64,000 bases of DNA from Herbaspirillum sp. RV1423 (GCF_000577615.1 NZ_CBXX010000032.1:1-64000), one strand, 5' to 3'. Shown: positions 17,515 through 28,708, numbered from the stretch's first letter. The notes: generated by a model from the sequence alone, not told the origin. A program made the numbers and translations.

Positions 17515-18891
17515 ATGTCCCGCCTGGTCGTAGTTTCAAATCGTCTCGCCGACCCGCGCAAACCTGCGGCCGGGGGATTGGCGGTGGCGTTGGGCGAGAC
17601 CCTCAAGCGCACCGGCGGCGTCTGGTTCGGCTGGAGCGGCAAGGTCGTCGAAGACGGCACGCCGGGCGAAGGCGCCTTGAATGTCACTCAGGCCGGTTCC
17701 GTCACGCTGGCCGAGCTCGACCTGTGCGCCGAAGACCACGATGCCTATTACCGCGGCTACGCTAACGGCGTGTTGTGGCCGGTGTTCCACTATCGGCTCG
17801 ACCTGGCGCATTTCGAATCGGGCCATCTGGGCGGCTATCGCCGCGTCAACCAGTTGTTCGCGCGCAAGCTGATGCCGCTGCTGAAACCCGACGACCTGAT
17901 CTGGATCCACGATTACCACCTGATTCCGCTGGCCGCCGAATTGCGCGCCATGGGTTGCGGCAACCGCATCGGTTTCTTCCTGCACATTCCCTTGCCGCCG
18001 CCGCAGATCCTGGTGGCGATCCCCTCGCACGAATGGCTGATGCGCGCATTGTTCGCCTACGATCTTGTGGGCTTCCAGACCGAGGCCGACCTGCTGCACT
18101 TCTCGCACTATGTCAAGGCCGAGGCGACGGCGGAAACGGTGGGCGTCAGCCAGTTCCGCGCTTTTAACAGCACGGTGCAGGCCAAGGCGTTCCCGATCGG
18201 CATCGATGTCAGCGACTTCCAGCGCCTCGGCCGCGCCCGCGAAGCGCGCGAAACCTTCGAGAGCACGCGCAAGGAATATTCACGGCGACGCCTGCTGATC
18301 GGCGTCGATCGCCTCGATTATTCCAAGGGTCTGCCGCACCGCATCCGCGCCTTTCGCGAATTGCTGCTGCAATACCCGGAAAACCGCCATAGCGCGACGC
18401 TGCTGCAGGTGGCCTCGCCCAGCCGCGAAGATGTCGACGCCTACGCCGACATCCAGCGTGAGCTGGAAAGCCTGTGCGGCGCCATCAACGGCGACTATGG
18501 CGATTTCGACTGGATGCCGATCCGCTACATTCATCGCACCATCGCGCGCAAGCGCCTGCCGGGTTTGTACCGCGCCTGCGCGGTGGCGTTGGTGACGCCC
18601 TTGCGCGACGGCATGAACCTGGTCGCCAAGGAATTCGTCGCCGCCCAGGACGAGGCGGACCCGGGCGTGCTGGTGCTGTCGCGGTTTGCCGGCGCCGCCG
18701 AGCAGATGACGGAAGCCTTGCTGGTCAATCCTTACGACACGCCCGGCACCGCCCAGGCCATCCAGCAGGCCTTGCAGATGCCGCTGGAGGAACGCAAGGA
18801 GCGCCACACTGCCTTGCTGGCGAAGATTCGCGAATTCGACGTGCACTGGTGGCGCAACAGTTTCTTGCAGACCCTGGAACAATCACGCTGA
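17515..18891 (+). CDS. otsA: Trehalose-6-phosphate synthase
   Basis: GT20 glycosyltransferase joining UDP-glucose and glucose-6-phosphate. 458 residues. The N-terminus [20 protein letters not shown] carries the substrate-binding loop; then [57 protein letters not shown] and [18 protein letters not shown], all hallmark OtsA motifs. Separated from the GH15 gene by 190 nt, so it may have its own promoter. Together with otsB it supports osmo- and desiccation protection. Confidence 0.96.
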   Translation: MSRLVVVSNRLADPRKPAAGGLAVALGETLKRTGGVWFGWSGKVVEDGTPGEGALNVTQAGSVTLAELDLCAEDHDAYYRGYANGVLWPVFHYRLDLAHFESGHLGGYRRVNQLFARKLMPLLKPDDLIWIHDYHLIPLAAELRAMGCGNRIGFFLHIPLPPPQILVAIPSHEWLMRALFAYDLVGFQTEADLLHFSHYVKAEATAETVGVSQFRAFNSTVQAKAFPIGIDVSDFQRLGRAREARETFESTRKEYSRRRLLIGVDRLDYSKGLPHRIRAFRELLLQYPENRHSATLLQVASPSREDVDAYADIQRELESLCGAINGDYGDFDWMPIRYIHRTIARKRLPGLYRACAVALVTPLRDGMNLVAKEFVAAQDEADPGVLVLSRFAGAAEQMTEALLVNPYDTPGTAQAIQQALQMPLEERKERHTALLAKIREFDVHWWRNSFLQTLEQSR

Positions 18892-19022
18892 AAATGACGT
18901 TTTCTTGGTTTCCTGATAAATAATCGCCGGATTTATTGCTGTTCGGCATCGTGCCGCGGCCGCCTGTCCGGCCTTGACAGGCCTGACTTGCAGCGGACTC
19001 GTAAAAATGCCTGAAAAACCTT

Positions 19023-19028
19023 TATAAT
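19023..19028 (+). promoter_or_regulatory. Possible -10 element (TATAAT) before the FmdB gene
   Basis: TATAAT 34 nt upstream of the FmdB-type ATG, in the 170-nt gap after otsA. No good -35 match at the right distance. Confidence 0.35.
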
Positions 19029-19061
19029 TCAGGGTTTTGGACGATTTTTGCGGAGTATTTC

Positions 19062-19427
19062 ATGCCAATTTACGCGTATCGCTGCGAAGCATGTGGTTTT
19101 GCCAAGGATGTGCTGCAAAAGATGTCTGACGACGCGTTGACCGTTTGCCCATCCTGCCACAAGGACAGCTTCAAAAAACAATTGACCGCCGCCGGCTTCC
19201 AGCTCAAGGGTTCCGGATGGTATGTGACCGATTTCCGCGGCAACGGCAGCGGTGTTGCCAACAGCACCGGCGCCACCGGCACCGCGCTGCCTGCGACCGA
19301 AGCGCCTGCGTCATCCGACACGAGCACGGCGGCGCCTGCTGCTTCAACCGCCGCCGCAAGTGCGCCGGCCGCCACGCCGGCTGCGGCATCCGCCCCCGCC
19401 GCACCGAGCACGCCCAGCGCGTCGTAA
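19062..19427 (+). CDS. FmdB family zinc-ribbon protein
   Basis: 121 residues. The first about 50 are the FmdB zinc ribbon: PIYAYRCEACGF and TVCPSCH give two CxxC knuckles, followed by FKKQLTAAGFQLKGSGWYVTDFR, the family's usual end. The rest is a low-complexity Ala/Pro/Ser/Thr tail that looks unstructured. The function of FmdB proteins is poorly known; members have been called regulators of formamidase genes. In betaproteobacteria the gene commonly precedes a DUF502 membrane protein and aspS, as here. Confidence 0.9.
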   Translation: MPIYAYRCEACGFAKDVLQKMSDDALTVCPSCHKDSFKKQLTAAGFQLKGSGWYVTDFRGNGSGVANSTGATGTALPATEAPASSDTSTAAPAASTAAASAPAATPAAASAPAAPSTPSAS

Positions 19428-19442
19428 GCGAAACCTGACACC

Positions 19443-20081
19443 ATGCGCAAATATTTCATCACCGGCCTGCTGATCCTGGTCCCACTGGCGATTACGCTGT
19501 GGGTGCTCAACCTGATCATCGGCACCATGGATCAGTCGCTGCTCCTGCTGCCGGAAAGATGGCGGCCGGAAGCGCTGGTCGGCTTCCATATCCCCGGCCT
19601 GGGCACCATCCTCACGCTGCTGATCATCTTCATCACCGGGCTGGCCACGCGCAACTTCATCGGCCGCCAGGTGGTGACATTGTGGGAAGGCCTGTTGACC
19701 CGCATCCCGGTGGTCAAGTCGATCTATTCCAGCGTCAAGCAAGTGTCCGACACGCTGTTTTCGTCGTCCGGCAACGCGTTCCGCAAGGCCGTGCTGGTGC
19801 AGTATCCGCGCCAGGGTTCGTGGACGATCGCGTTCCTCACCGGCATTCCCGGCGGCGAGGTGAAGAACCACCTGCAAGGCGATTACGTCAGCCTGTATGT
19901 GCCGACCACGCCGAACCCGACCTCGGGATTTTTCCTGATGGTGCCGCGCGCCGACACCATCGAGCTGAACATGAGCGTGGACGAAGCGCTCAAGTACATC
20001 GTCTCGATGGGCGTGGTGGCGCCGGAAATGCAGGCCGACAAGAAGATCATCACCAATCCCGGCCCGGCCGCCCATAATTGA
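19443..20081 (+). CDS. DUF502 family membrane protein
   Basis: 212 residues, two transmembrane helices (about 5-27 and 53-75) and a C-terminal soluble domain containing TRIPVVKSIYSSVKQV, GSWTIAFLTG and YVPTTPNPTSGFFLMVP, all DUF502 hallmarks. Function unknown; conserved next to aspS in this group of bacteria. 15 nt after the FmdB gene, so almost surely co-transcribed with it. Confidence 0.92.
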   Translation: MRKYFITGLLILVPLAITLWVLNLIIGTMDQSLLLLPERWRPEALVGFHIPGLGTILTLLIIFITGLATRNFIGRQVVTLWEGLLTRIPVVKSIYSSVKQVSDTLFSSSGNAFRKAVLVQYPRQGSWTIAFLTGIPGGEVKNHLQGDYVSLYVPTTPNPTSGFFLMVPRADTIELNMSVDEALKYIVSMGVVAPEMQADKKIITNPGPAAHN

Positions 20082-20201
20082 AGGGGCGTCCAGCGCGCCG
20101 GCCGTTACCGGTTTCCGCGCTGTTCTGCCCCGCCTTCGCCTTGCCAGCATCAAACAATCTCAACGAACTGAATCAAACGAAACTGTAACCGGAACCTGAA
20201 T

Positions 20202-22007
<1,806 letters not shown>

Positions 22008-22051
22008 GGAAAGCATCAGGAAATTCTGCAGCATCAATTGAAGGCATAATG

Positions 22052-22088
22052 AAGGGCGCACGGGTTTACCCGGCGCCCTTTATTTTTA
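22052..22088 (+). terminator. Intrinsic terminator after aspS
   Basis: Stem AAGGGCGC (22052-22059) with GCGCCCTT (22073-22080) plus inner CGGG/CCCG and a one-base bulge; followed by a T-rich TATTTTT. It ends 12 nt before the nudB start, separating the two units. Confidence 0.8.
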
Positions 22089-22100
22089 TCCAGTGGAAAC

Positions 22101-22598
22101 ATGCCGCCATACAAGATTCCCGAGTCCGTCCTGGTCGTCATCTATACTGCGGAGCTTGATGTCCTGCTGATTGAGCGCGTCGACAAGGCCGGTTACTGGC
22201 AATCGGTGACCGGTTCCAAGGATGCGCCCGACGAGCCGTTGTCCGAAACCGCCCGACGCGAAGTCGGCGAAGAAACCGGGATCATCGTCAGCGACGAAAT
22301 GAGTGTTGCGCCGACAGCCGGCAATCGCGTTCCGTGCGATCATCTACGCGACTGGCGCCTGTCGAACGTCTATGACATCTATCCGGTCTGGCGGCACCGC
22401 TATGCGCCCGGCGTGACGCGCAACACCGAGCATGTGTTCGGCTTGCTGGTGCCGCGCGGCATTCCGGTCACGCTGGCGCCGCGCGAGCACACGCGCTACC
22501 AGTGGCTGCCGTACCGCGAAGCCGCCGACCGGTGTTTCTCGCCGTCGAATGCGGAAGCGATTCTGCAATTGCCGCGATACTTGCTTCCTGCAGAATGA
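22101..22598 (+). CDS. nudB: Dihydroneopterin triphosphate diphosphatase NudB
   Basis: Nudix hydrolase of folate synthesis, removing pyrophosphate from dihydroneopterin triphosphate. 165 residues. The Nudix box spans residues 38-61, beginning GSKDAPDEPLSETARREVGEETG, matching Gx5Ex7REUxEExGU. N-terminal MPPYKIPESVLVVIYT and YDIYPVWRHRYAPGVTRNTEHVFGL are characteristic of NudB. Positioned after aspS and before an EEP-family gene, a frequent betaproteobacterial order. Confidence 0.93.
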   Translation: MPPYKIPESVLVVIYTAELDVLLIERVDKAGYWQSVTGSKDAPDEPLSETARREVGEETGIIVSDEMSVAPTAGNRVPCDHLRDWRLSNVYDIYPVWRHRYAPGVTRNTEHVFGLLVPRGIPVTLAPREHTRYQWLPYREAADRCFSPSNAEAILQLPRYLLPAE

Positions 22599-22655
22599 AT
22601 TTGCAGGGGGCTTCTGTATGACATGCTGTATTGAACAAGGGGTTTTGCCGATCGT

Positions 22656-23450
22656 ATGAAGTTACGCATAGCCACTTACAACATCCACAAAGGCGTGACC
22701 ACCTTCAGCGGACGGCCGCGCATCCACGCGCTCAAGCAGGCGCTGACCCAGCTTGACGCCGATTTGCTGTTCCTGCAGGAAGTGCAGGGGCGGCACGACC
22801 GCATCGCCTTGCGCCATGCCGCGCACTGGCCGCAGCAGGCGCAGCATGAATACCTGGCCGGCGAGTCGCATCACGCTGCTTACGGCGTGAATGCGATCTA
22901 CGACCACGGCCATCACGGCAATGCGCTGCTGTCGCGTTTTTCGATCGCGTCGGCGCGCAATCAGGACGTATCCGACCATGCTTACGAGTCGCGCGGCATC
23001 CTGCATTGCGTGGTCAACGTCGAGGGCACCGATATCCATTGCTACGTCATCCACCTCGGTTTGTTTGCCGGCAGCCGCAACCGCCAGACCGCCGCGCTGA
23101 TCGAAGCGGTGCGCGCGTCCTCGCCGCCGGATGCGCCTATCATCATCGCGGGCGATTTCAACGACTGGGGCAACAAGCTTAGCGACTTCCTGCGGATCCG
23201 CCTCGGCGTGACCGAAGTCTTCGAGCAGCAAGCCGTGCCGTACGGCTTGATGAGCTACCTGCGCAAGCTCGGCGGCATGCGCCCGGTGGTGCTGCCGGCG
23301 CGCACTTTTCCGGCATCGATGCCGTGGTTGCGGCTGGACCGCATTTACCTGCGCGGCTTCGAAGTCGAATCGGCAGAGGTCTTGCGCGGCGGCTTATGGG
23401 CGACGCTGTCGGACCATGCCCCTATCATCAGCACCTTGCGCTTAAAATGA
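22656..23450 (+). CDS. Endonuclease/exonuclease/phosphatase family protein
   Basis: 264 residues with all EEP metal and catalytic motifs: ATYNIHKG, LLFLQEVQGR, VIHLGLFAGSRNRQ, AGDFNDW and the C-terminal LSDHAPI. No signal peptide, so cytoplasmic. The family's homologues beside clsB (YbhP in E. coli, next to ybhO/clsB) are of undefined substrate; the gene pair is conserved and points to a link with phospholipid metabolism. The next gene, clsB, starts 73 nt later. Confidence 0.9.
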   Translation: MKLRIATYNIHKGVTTFSGRPRIHALKQALTQLDADLLFLQEVQGRHDRIALRHAAHWPQQAQHEYLAGESHHAAYGVNAIYDHGHHGNALLSRFSIASARNQDVSDHAYESRGILHCVVNVEGTDIHCYVIHLGLFAGSRNRQTAALIEAVRASSPPDAPIIIAGDFNDWGNKLSDFLRIRLGVTEVFEQQAVPYGLMSYLRKLGGMRPVVLPARTFPASMPWLRLDRIYLRGFEVESAEVLRGGLWATLSDHAPIISTLRLK

Positions 23451-23523
23451 CGGCAACGCCGACTTCCGATTGACCATTCCTTGCTTAATTCTTCGTTGAT
23501 TCTTTTCGCTTCCCGGGTTTGCC

Positions 23524-24690
23524 ATGCGCGTGATCAGTTATAGCGGCGGCAACGACGTCAGTCTGTTGCGCAGCGGCGCCGAATTTTTCCCGGCGCTGAT
23601 TGCGGCAATCGACGAAGCCCGTACCGAGGTCTATCTCGAAACCTATATCTTCAGCATTGACGATACCGGCATCCTGGTGCGCGATGCCTTGACGCGCGCG
23701 GCAAAACGAGGCGTCATCGTCAGCGTCATCACCGATTGGCTCGGCACGGGCCGCGTCGAGACCAAGCAACTCAAGGCCAGCCTTGCCCAGGCGGGCGTCC
23801 AGCATCGCTCGTTCAACTCCTGGTTCAGGCGCGGCGTGGCGCGCAGCCATCGCAAGCTGTGCGTGGTCGATCGCAAATGGGCTTTTGCCGGCGGTCTCAA
23901 CATCAACGACGATTTCTTCTCCGACGAAGGGCGCCATGCGCCCTTGCCGGCGCCGCGCTGGGATTTCGGCGTGCGCATCGGCGGTCCGCTGGTGGAGGCC
24001 GTGCATCGGGAAATGCAGGACCAGTGGATACGCATCGGCAAGATGAAGCTGCGTGCGCGCTGGGATCGTTTCAAGATGGCGCGCCGCGTCAGCGGGTATG
24101 GCGTCGAGAAAGGGCCCGCACTGGCCGGACTGGTGGTGCGCGACAACCTGCGCAATCGCCGCACCATCCAGCGCGCGTATTTGCAGGCGCTGGGGCGGTC
24201 GCGTGAGACGGCTTTCCTGACCAGTCCCTATTTCGCACCGGGCCGCAAACTGCGCCGCGCTCTGGAGGAGGCCGCCATGCGCGGCGTGCGCGTGACCTTG
24301 TTGCTCGGCGTCGGGCAGTTCTACCTGCAAGATGCGGTGGCGCATTCCTTTTATCCCAAGCTGCTCAAGGCCGGCGTGCGTATCGTCGAATACACGAGGA
24401 CGCAATTGCACGCCAAAGTCGCGGTGATCGACGACGAATGGGCCACCGTCGGCTCCAGCAACTATGACGGCCTCAGTCTGTTCGTCAACCAGGAAGCCAA
24501 CGTCGTCATCAGCGATGCCGGTTTCGCCTCGACGCTGCGCACCGAGATCGAAGTCGGCGTCAGCGAGGGGCGGCTGGTGCAACTGCAGGACTTCCTCCAT
24601 TCGCCTTGGTACAAGAAACTCTGGTACGGCACGGCTTTCCTGTTTTATCGCGGCATCATCCACATCATCACTCTGGGGCAGGACGCCTAG
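23524..24690 (+). CDS. clsB: Cardiolipin synthase B
   Basis: Phospholipase D superfamily, 388 residues. Two HKD motifs: HRKLCVVD (H109, K111, D116) followed by GGLNINDDF, and LHAKVAVIDDEW (H296, K298, D303) followed by GSSNYDGLSL. There are no long N-terminal transmembrane helices, unlike ClsA, and the C-terminus ends with a hydrophobic LWYGTAFLFYRGIIHIITLG. ClsB can make cardiolipin, and in E. coli phosphatidylglycerol, at the inner membrane. Follows the EEP gene as ybhO follows ybhP in E. coli. Confidence 0.93.
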   Translation: MRVISYSGGNDVSLLRSGAEFFPALIAAIDEARTEVYLETYIFSIDDTGILVRDALTRAAKRGVIVSVITDWLGTGRVETKQLKASLAQAGVQHRSFNSWFRRGVARSHRKLCVVDRKWAFAGGLNINDDFFSDEGRHAPLPAPRWDFGVRIGGPLVEAVHREMQDQWIRIGKMKLRARWDRFKMARRVSGYGVEKGPALAGLVVRDNLRNRRTIQRAYLQALGRSRETAFLTSPYFAPGRKLRRALEEAAMRGVRVTLLLGVGQFYLQDAVAHSFYPKLLKAGVRIVEYTRTQLHAKVAVIDDEWATVGSSNYDGLSLFVNQEANVVISDAGFASTLRTEIEVGVSEGRLVQLQDFLHSPWYKKLWYGTAFLFYRGIIHIITLGQDA

Positions 24691-24729
24691 CGTGATGGCC
24701 GGTGCAACGAAATTCCTATTTGATCAATA

Positions 24730-24761
24730 AAAACAATCAATTTCTTATTTTCAATTGTTTT
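24730..24761. promoter_or_regulatory. AT-rich inverted repeat upstream of the catalase gene
   Basis: Arms AAAACAAT (24730-24737) and ATTGTTTT (24754-24761), 16 nt apart, inside a strongly AT-rich 50-nt block between clsB and the catalase. It may be an operator or the tail of clsB transcription; it does not match the OxyR consensus well enough for me to name a regulator. Confidence 0.35.
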
Positions 24762-24839
24762 AATTAAAGTTCATGCAGCGCCGTATCAAGCAGTTCACAG
24801 ATGCGGGTCTTCTAACCTAGCTCTTTTAAGGGATGTGAC

Positions 24840-26288
24840 ATGAGCAATAAATTAACCACCGCTGCAGGCGCCCCGGTAGCAGACAACAACAATATCCAGA
24901 CCGCCGGTCCGCGCGGCCCGGCTTTGCTGCAAGATGTCTGGTTCCTCGAAAAACTGGCCCACTTCGATCGTGAAGTGATTCCCGAGCGCCGCATGCACGC
25001 CAAGGGTTCGGCGGCGTACGGCACCTTCACCGTGACGCACGACATCACCAAATACACCAAGGCCAAGATATTCTCCGAAATCGGCAAGAAAACAGATCTG
25101 TTCCTGCGTTTCTCGACGGTTGCCGGCGAACGCGGCGCGGCCGATGCCGAGCGCGACATCCGCGGTTTCGCGATCAAGTTCTATACGGAGCAGGGCAACT
25201 GGGACCTGGTCGGCAACAACACGCCGGTGTTCTTCATGCGCGACCCGCACAAATTCCCGGACCTGAACCGCGCCGTCAAGCGCGATCCGAAAACCAATCT
25301 GCGCAGCGCCAACAACAACTGGGATTACTGGACGCTGTTGCCGGAAGCGCTGCACCAGGTCACCATCGTCATGAGCGATCGCGGCATCCCGCGTTCGTAT
25401 CGCCACATGCACGGCTTCGGCAGCCACACCTACAGCTTCATCAATGCCGCCAACGAGCGTTACTGGGTCAAGTTCGCCTTCAAGACCCAGCAAGGCATCC
25501 AGAACCTGACCGACGCCGAAGCGCAAGACCTGGTCGGCCGCGACCGCGAAAGCGCGCAGCGTGACCTGTTCGACAGCATCGAGAACAAAGACTTTCCGCG
25601 CTGGAAGCTGTTCATCCAGATCATGCCCGAGAAGGATGCCGGCAGCTATCGCATCAATCCGTTCGACCTGACCAAGGTGTGGCCGCACAAGGACTATCCG
25701 GAAATCGAAGTCGGCGTGCTGGAGTTGAACCGCAATCCGGAAAACTACTTCGCCGAAGTCGAGCAGGCCGCTTTCTCGCCGGCCAACATCGTGCCGGGCA
25801 TCGGTTTTTCGCCGGACAAGATGCTGCAAGGCCGTTTGTTCTCGTACGGCGATGCGCATCGTTACCGCCTGGGCGTGAACCACTTCCAGATTCCGGTCAA
25901 CGCCGCGCGCTGCCCGGTCAATACCTCGCACCGCGACGGCAGCATGCGCGTGGACGGCAATCACGGCGCGACGCTGGGTTACGAGCCGAACAGCTACGGC
26001 CAATGGCAGGAGCAGCCTGACTTTCGCGAACCGCCGCTGGCCATCGAAGGCGCCGCCGACCACTGGAACCACCGCGTCGACGACGACTACTTCTCGCAGC
26101 CGCGCGCCTTGTTCCAATTGATGACGCCGGCCCAGCAACAGGTCTTGTTCGAAAACACCGCGCGCGCCATCAACGGCGCGTCGGAACCGGTCGTGCAGCG
26201 TCACATCGACAACTGCACCAAGGCCGATCCGACCTACGGCGCGGGTGTGGCGAAAGCAGTCGCCGCGCTCAAGGCCGGCAGCAAATGA
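24840..26288 (+). CDS. katA: Catalase (small-subunit, clade 3)
   Basis: Haem catalase that breaks down hydrogen peroxide. 482 residues, the small-subunit length without a C-terminal flavodoxin-like domain. The distal catalytic His53 is in [15 protein letters not shown], the distal Asn in [13 protein letters not shown], and the proximal haem-ligand Tyr336 in [23 protein letters not shown] and [13 protein letters not shown] are also conserved. No signal peptide. Monocistronic, with a terminator 41 nt downstream. Confidence 0.95.
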   Translation: MSNKLTTAAGAPVADNNNIQTAGPRGPALLQDVWFLEKLAHFDREVIPERRMHAKGSAAYGTFTVTHDITKYTKAKIFSEIGKKTDLFLRFSTVAGERGAADAERDIRGFAIKFYTEQGNWDLVGNNTPVFFMRDPHKFPDLNRAVKRDPKTNLRSANNNWDYWTLLPEALHQVTIVMSDRGIPRSYRHMHGFGSHTYSFINAANERYWVKFAFKTQQGIQNLTDAEAQDLVGRDRESAQRDLFDSIENKDFPRWKLFIQIMPEKDAGSYRINPFDLTKVWPHKDYPEIEVGVLELNRNPENYFAEVEQAAFSPANIVPGIGFSPDKMLQGRLFSYGDAHRYRLGVNHFQIPVNAARCPVNTSHRDGSMRVDGNHGATLGYEPNSYGQWQEQPDFREPPLAIEGAADHWNHRVDDDYFSQPRALFQLMTPAQQQVLFENTARAINGASEPVVQRHIDNCTKADPTYGAGVAKAVAALKAGSK

Positions 26289-26328
26289 TGGCGCCGTGAG
26301 GCATACCAATCGGAAGGTCGGTATCGAG

Positions 26329-26364
26329 AACGCCGCAGTCCCACAAGGGCCGCGGCGTTTTTTT
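26329..26364 (+). terminator. Intrinsic terminator after catalase
   Basis: Stem AACGCCGC (26329-26336) with GCGGCGTT (26352-26359), inner CCC/GGG pairing, then a run of seven or more T. Confidence 0.85.
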
Positions 26365-26524
26365 ATATAGATAGAAAAATTTGAATAATTGCGACTCTCA
26401 TACCGAAAATCCACCGTATCGCCATCGCTCCTGAAATGGACTAAGATGGACGTCCCCGGATTTCAACAAGCAAGTCAATCCACCCTCGGAAAGACTTCAG
26501 GATATTTAATCAAAGGAGTGAAAC

Positions 26525-27700
26525 ATGGATGACGTCGTCATTGTTGCAGCACAGAGAACAGCAGTCGGCAAGTTCGGCGGTTCCTTGTCGAAAATCGCCG
26601 CCTCCGATCTCGGCGCGCAAGTCATCAAGGCGCTGTTGGCGAAGACCGGCATCAAGCCGGAAAGCATCAGCGAAGTCATCCTCGGTCAGGTGCTGACCGC
26701 CGGCGTCGGCCAGAATCCGGCGCGCCAGGCAGTGATCAGCTCCGGGCTGCCCAATATGGTGCCGGCCTTCGTGGTCGGCAAGGTCTGCGGCAGCGGCCTG
26801 AAGGCAGTGCAACTGGCGGCGCAAGCAATCAAATGCGGCGACGCCCAGATCGTGATTGCCGGCGGCCAGGAAAACATGAGTGCTTCGCCGCACGTGCTGA
26901 ACCATTCGCGCGACGGCTTCCGCATGGGCGACGCCAAGCTGACCGACACCATGATCGTCGACGGCCTGTGGGACGTCTACAACCAATACCACATGGGCAT
27001 TACCGCGGAAAACGTCGCCAAAAAATTCGACATCTCGCGCCAGGAGCAGGACGAGTTCGCCGCCGCTTCGCAAAACAAGGCCGAAGCCGCGCAAAAGGCC
27101 GGCAAGTTCAAGGATGAAATCATCCCGATCGAAATCAAAGGCAAGAAAGAAACAGTGGTGTTCGACACCGATGAATTCGTCAAGCCGGGCGTCACCGCCG
27201 AAGCGCTGGCCGCCCTGCGTCCGGCATTCGACAAAGCCGGCACCGTCACCGCCGGCAACGCCTCCGGCATCAACGACGGCGCCGCCGCCGTGATCGTGAC
27301 ATCAGCCAGGCTGGCTGCCGAACTGGGCTTGCCGGTGCTGGCAAGGATCAAGTCGTATTCCTCGGCCGGTCTCGATCCGAGCATCATGGGCATGGGCCCG
27401 GTGCCGGCGTCGCAACTGACCTTGAAGAAAGCCGGCTGGACGCCGCAAGACCTCGACCTGATGGAAATCAACGAAGCCTTCGCGGCGCAGGCGATTGCCG
27501 TCAACAAGCAAATGGGCTGGGACACCAGCAAGATCAACGTCAACGGCGGCGCGATTGCCATCGGCCACCCGATCGGCGCTTCCGGATGCCGCGTGCTGGT
27601 CACGCTGCTGCACGAAATGATCCGCCGCGACGCCAAGCGCGGTCTGGCCAGTTTGTGTATCGGCGGCGGCATGGGCGTGGCGCTGGCGCTCGAGCGCTGA
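26525..27700 (+). CDS. Acetyl-CoA C-acetyltransferase (biosynthetic-type thiolase)
   Basis: Condenses or cleaves acetoacetyl-CoA. 391 residues with the three catalytic residues visible: Cys88 in [10 protein letters not shown], His348 in [10 protein letters not shown] and Cys378 in [26 protein letters not shown] is also conserved. The sequence fits the AtoB/PhaA class, so it could supply acetoacetyl-CoA for polyhydroxybutyrate or close short-chain beta-oxidation; no phaB or phaC is adjacent to decide. Strong AAAGGAG ribosome site. Single gene between two terminators. Confidence 0.93.
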   Translation: MDDVVIVAAQRTAVGKFGGSLSKIAASDLGAQVIKALLAKTGIKPESISEVILGQVLTAGVGQNPARQAVISSGLPNMVPAFVVGKVCGSGLKAVQLAAQAIKCGDAQIVIAGGQENMSASPHVLNHSRDGFRMGDAKLTDTMIVDGLWDVYNQYHMGITAENVAKKFDISRQEQDEFAAASQNKAEAAQKAGKFKDEIIPIEIKGKKETVVFDTDEFVKPGVTAEALAALRPAFDKAGTVTAGNASGINDGAAAVIVTSARLAAELGLPVLARIKSYSSAGLDPSIMGMGPVPASQLTLKKAGWTPQDLDLMEINEAFAAQAIAVNKQMGWDTSKINVNGGAIAIGHPIGASGCRVLVTLLHEMIRRDAKRGLASLCIGGGMGVALALER

Positions 27701-27766
27701 TGCGGTGTCGGCGAGGACTGCGGTCCTCGCCTGACAAGTAAAGAAGTAAAGCCGAAAATGCAGAAC

Positions 27767-27806
27767 ATGCCGGCCTTGATGGAAAATCATCAAGGCCGGC
27801 ATTTTT
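27767..27806 (+). terminator. Strong intrinsic terminator after the thiolase
   Basis: Perfect 15-bp stem, ATGCCGGCCTTGATG at 27767-27781 and its complement at 27788-27802, with a 6-nt loop and a T-run. It ends only 10 nt before the next start codon. Confidence 0.92.
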
Positions 27807-27816
27807 ATTTTCCTTC

Positions 27817-28200
27817 ATGGCAGCTATGGATTCCACCCGTATCGACAAATGGCTCTGGGCGGCGCGCTTCTTCAAGACGCGCTCGCTGGCGACCGACGCG
27901 GTCGAACGCGCCAAGGTCAAGCTCAACGGCGAGCGCACCAAACCTTCGCACAACCTCAGGATCGGCGACATGCTGCTGATCGACAACGGCGCCGCCGAAT
28001 GGGAGGTCCGGGTCTGCGGCATCGCCGACAAGCGCGGTTCGGCCGCTGTCGCGCAGGGCTTGTACGGCGAGACCGCCGCCAGCGTCGAAAAGCGCCGGTT
28101 GCTTGCCGAACAGCATCGTTTCTTCCGCGAACCGGCGGCCGCCATCAAGGGCCGCCCGACCAAGCGCGACCGGCGTCTGTTGGACCAGTCTTCTTCCTGA
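27817..28200 (+). CDS. hslR: Hsp15-like S4-domain RNA-binding protein
   Basis: 127 residues. The S4 domain occupies residues 8-70: RIDKWLWAARFFKTRSLATDAV, then VKLNGERTKPSHNLRIGDML, as in HslR (Hsp15). A basic C-terminal tail with KGRPTKRDRRLLD follows. Hsp15 binds stalled 50S subunits carrying nascent chains and recycles them. The start is ambiguous (ATG at 27817 or 27826), with no strong ribosome site because the preceding terminator's T-run lies directly upstream. Confidence 0.9.
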   Translation: MAAMDSTRIDKWLWAARFFKTRSLATDAVERAKVKLNGERTKPSHNLRIGDMLLIDNGAAEWEVRVCGIADKRGSAAVAQGLYGETAASVEKRRLLAEQHRFFREPAAAIKGRPTKRDRRLLDQSSS

Positions 28201-28241
28201 AAAAGCGGTTGCCGGCTCCAATGCCGCTCAGTTCAATACCA

Positions 28242-28307
28242 CCGTCGTCCCAGCGTCGTGAAGACGGCCGATACGACACTGGGTCCTGACTTTCGTCAGG
28301 ACGACGG
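28242..28307 (-). repeat. Dispersed palindromic repeat, copy 2 (reverse orientation, shortened)
   Basis: Reads CCGTCGTCC...ACGACACTGGGTCCTGAC-TTTC-GTCAGGACGACGG; the reverse complement matches the 58-kb units, and the match continues into the unit's linker (complement of TCAGTCCATCACAACC). The third hairpin is missing. The 508-nt gap 28201-28708 holds this copy, the next two entries and the tetR promoter; I see no gene in it. Confidence 0.82.
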
Positions 28308-28344
28308 TTGTGATGGACTGGCAATGCAGTAAGGCGCTTTTACA

Positions 28345-28393
28345 CTTCACTGAACGGCATTACCCGATGACGGGCAAATGCCGTTCAGCGAAG
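28345..28393. repeat. Palindromic linker element between repeat copies
   Basis: CTTCACTGAACGGCATT is mirrored at 28377-28393 with a single mismatch, giving a 17-bp stem (12 bp of it perfect) around an inner CCCG-ATGA-CGGG hairpin. The same words, TTCAYTGAACGGCATT, link the units of the 58-kb array, so the linker belongs to the repeat family. Confidence 0.75.
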
Positions 28394-28406
28394 CTTGCTT
28401 TCCCGG

Positions 28407-28489
28407 CCGTCGTCCCAGCGCACGCTGGGACCCAGTGTCGTGAAGACGGCCGATACGACGCTGGGTCCTGGCGTGAGTCAGGACGACGG
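28407..28489 (-). repeat. Dispersed palindromic repeat, copy 3
   Basis: CCGTCGTCCCAGCG with its mirror CGCTGGGAC, then CCCAGTGTCGT / ACGACGCTGGGTC, then GTCCTGGC / GAGTCAGGAC and ACGACGG: three nested hairpins like the 58-kb units, in reverse order. About 100 bp after copy 2. Confidence 0.82.
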
Positions 28490-28578
28490 TTGTTTTGAGT
28501 TCGCAAATTCTTCTGGCGGCAGAACGGCCGCCGTCGCCACATCATTAGAAACAATTTGAAGGCGCTCTCATTTTTCGT

Positions 28579-28606
28579 TTGACATTTGGCATGCAATGAA
28601 TAATAG
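28579..28606 (+). promoter_or_regulatory. Predicted sigma-70 promoter of the tetR-type gene
   Basis: TTGACA at 28579-28584, 16-nt spacer, TAATAG at 28601-28606. The -35 is consensus. A palindrome immediately follows, where a repressor would block initiation. The tetR ATG is 103 nt downstream. Confidence 0.55.
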
Positions 28607-28620
28607 TACGACCGTTCGCA
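28607..28620. promoter_or_regulatory. Candidate TetR-family operator
   Basis: TACGACC-GTTCGCA, an imperfect 7+7 palindrome (5 of 7 pairs) of the TACGAnC/GTTCGTA type, placed directly at the predicted transcription start of the adjacent tetR-type gene. Similar boxes are described for fatty-acid-responsive TetR repressors; binding here is inference. Confidence 0.45.
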
Positions 28621-28708
28621 TAAAAAATTCTGCGCTGCCCAAGTAAGCCGAAGACAACGATAAACACCGGCGCAGCATACCCAAGTTGGCGTTTTTCGAG
28701 ATATAGCA

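Noticed and set aside
24730..24761. OxyR operator before the catalase
   Set aside because: The inverted repeat does not fit the ATAG-N7-CTAT spacing pattern of OxyR; kept only as an unnamed AT-rich inverted repeat.
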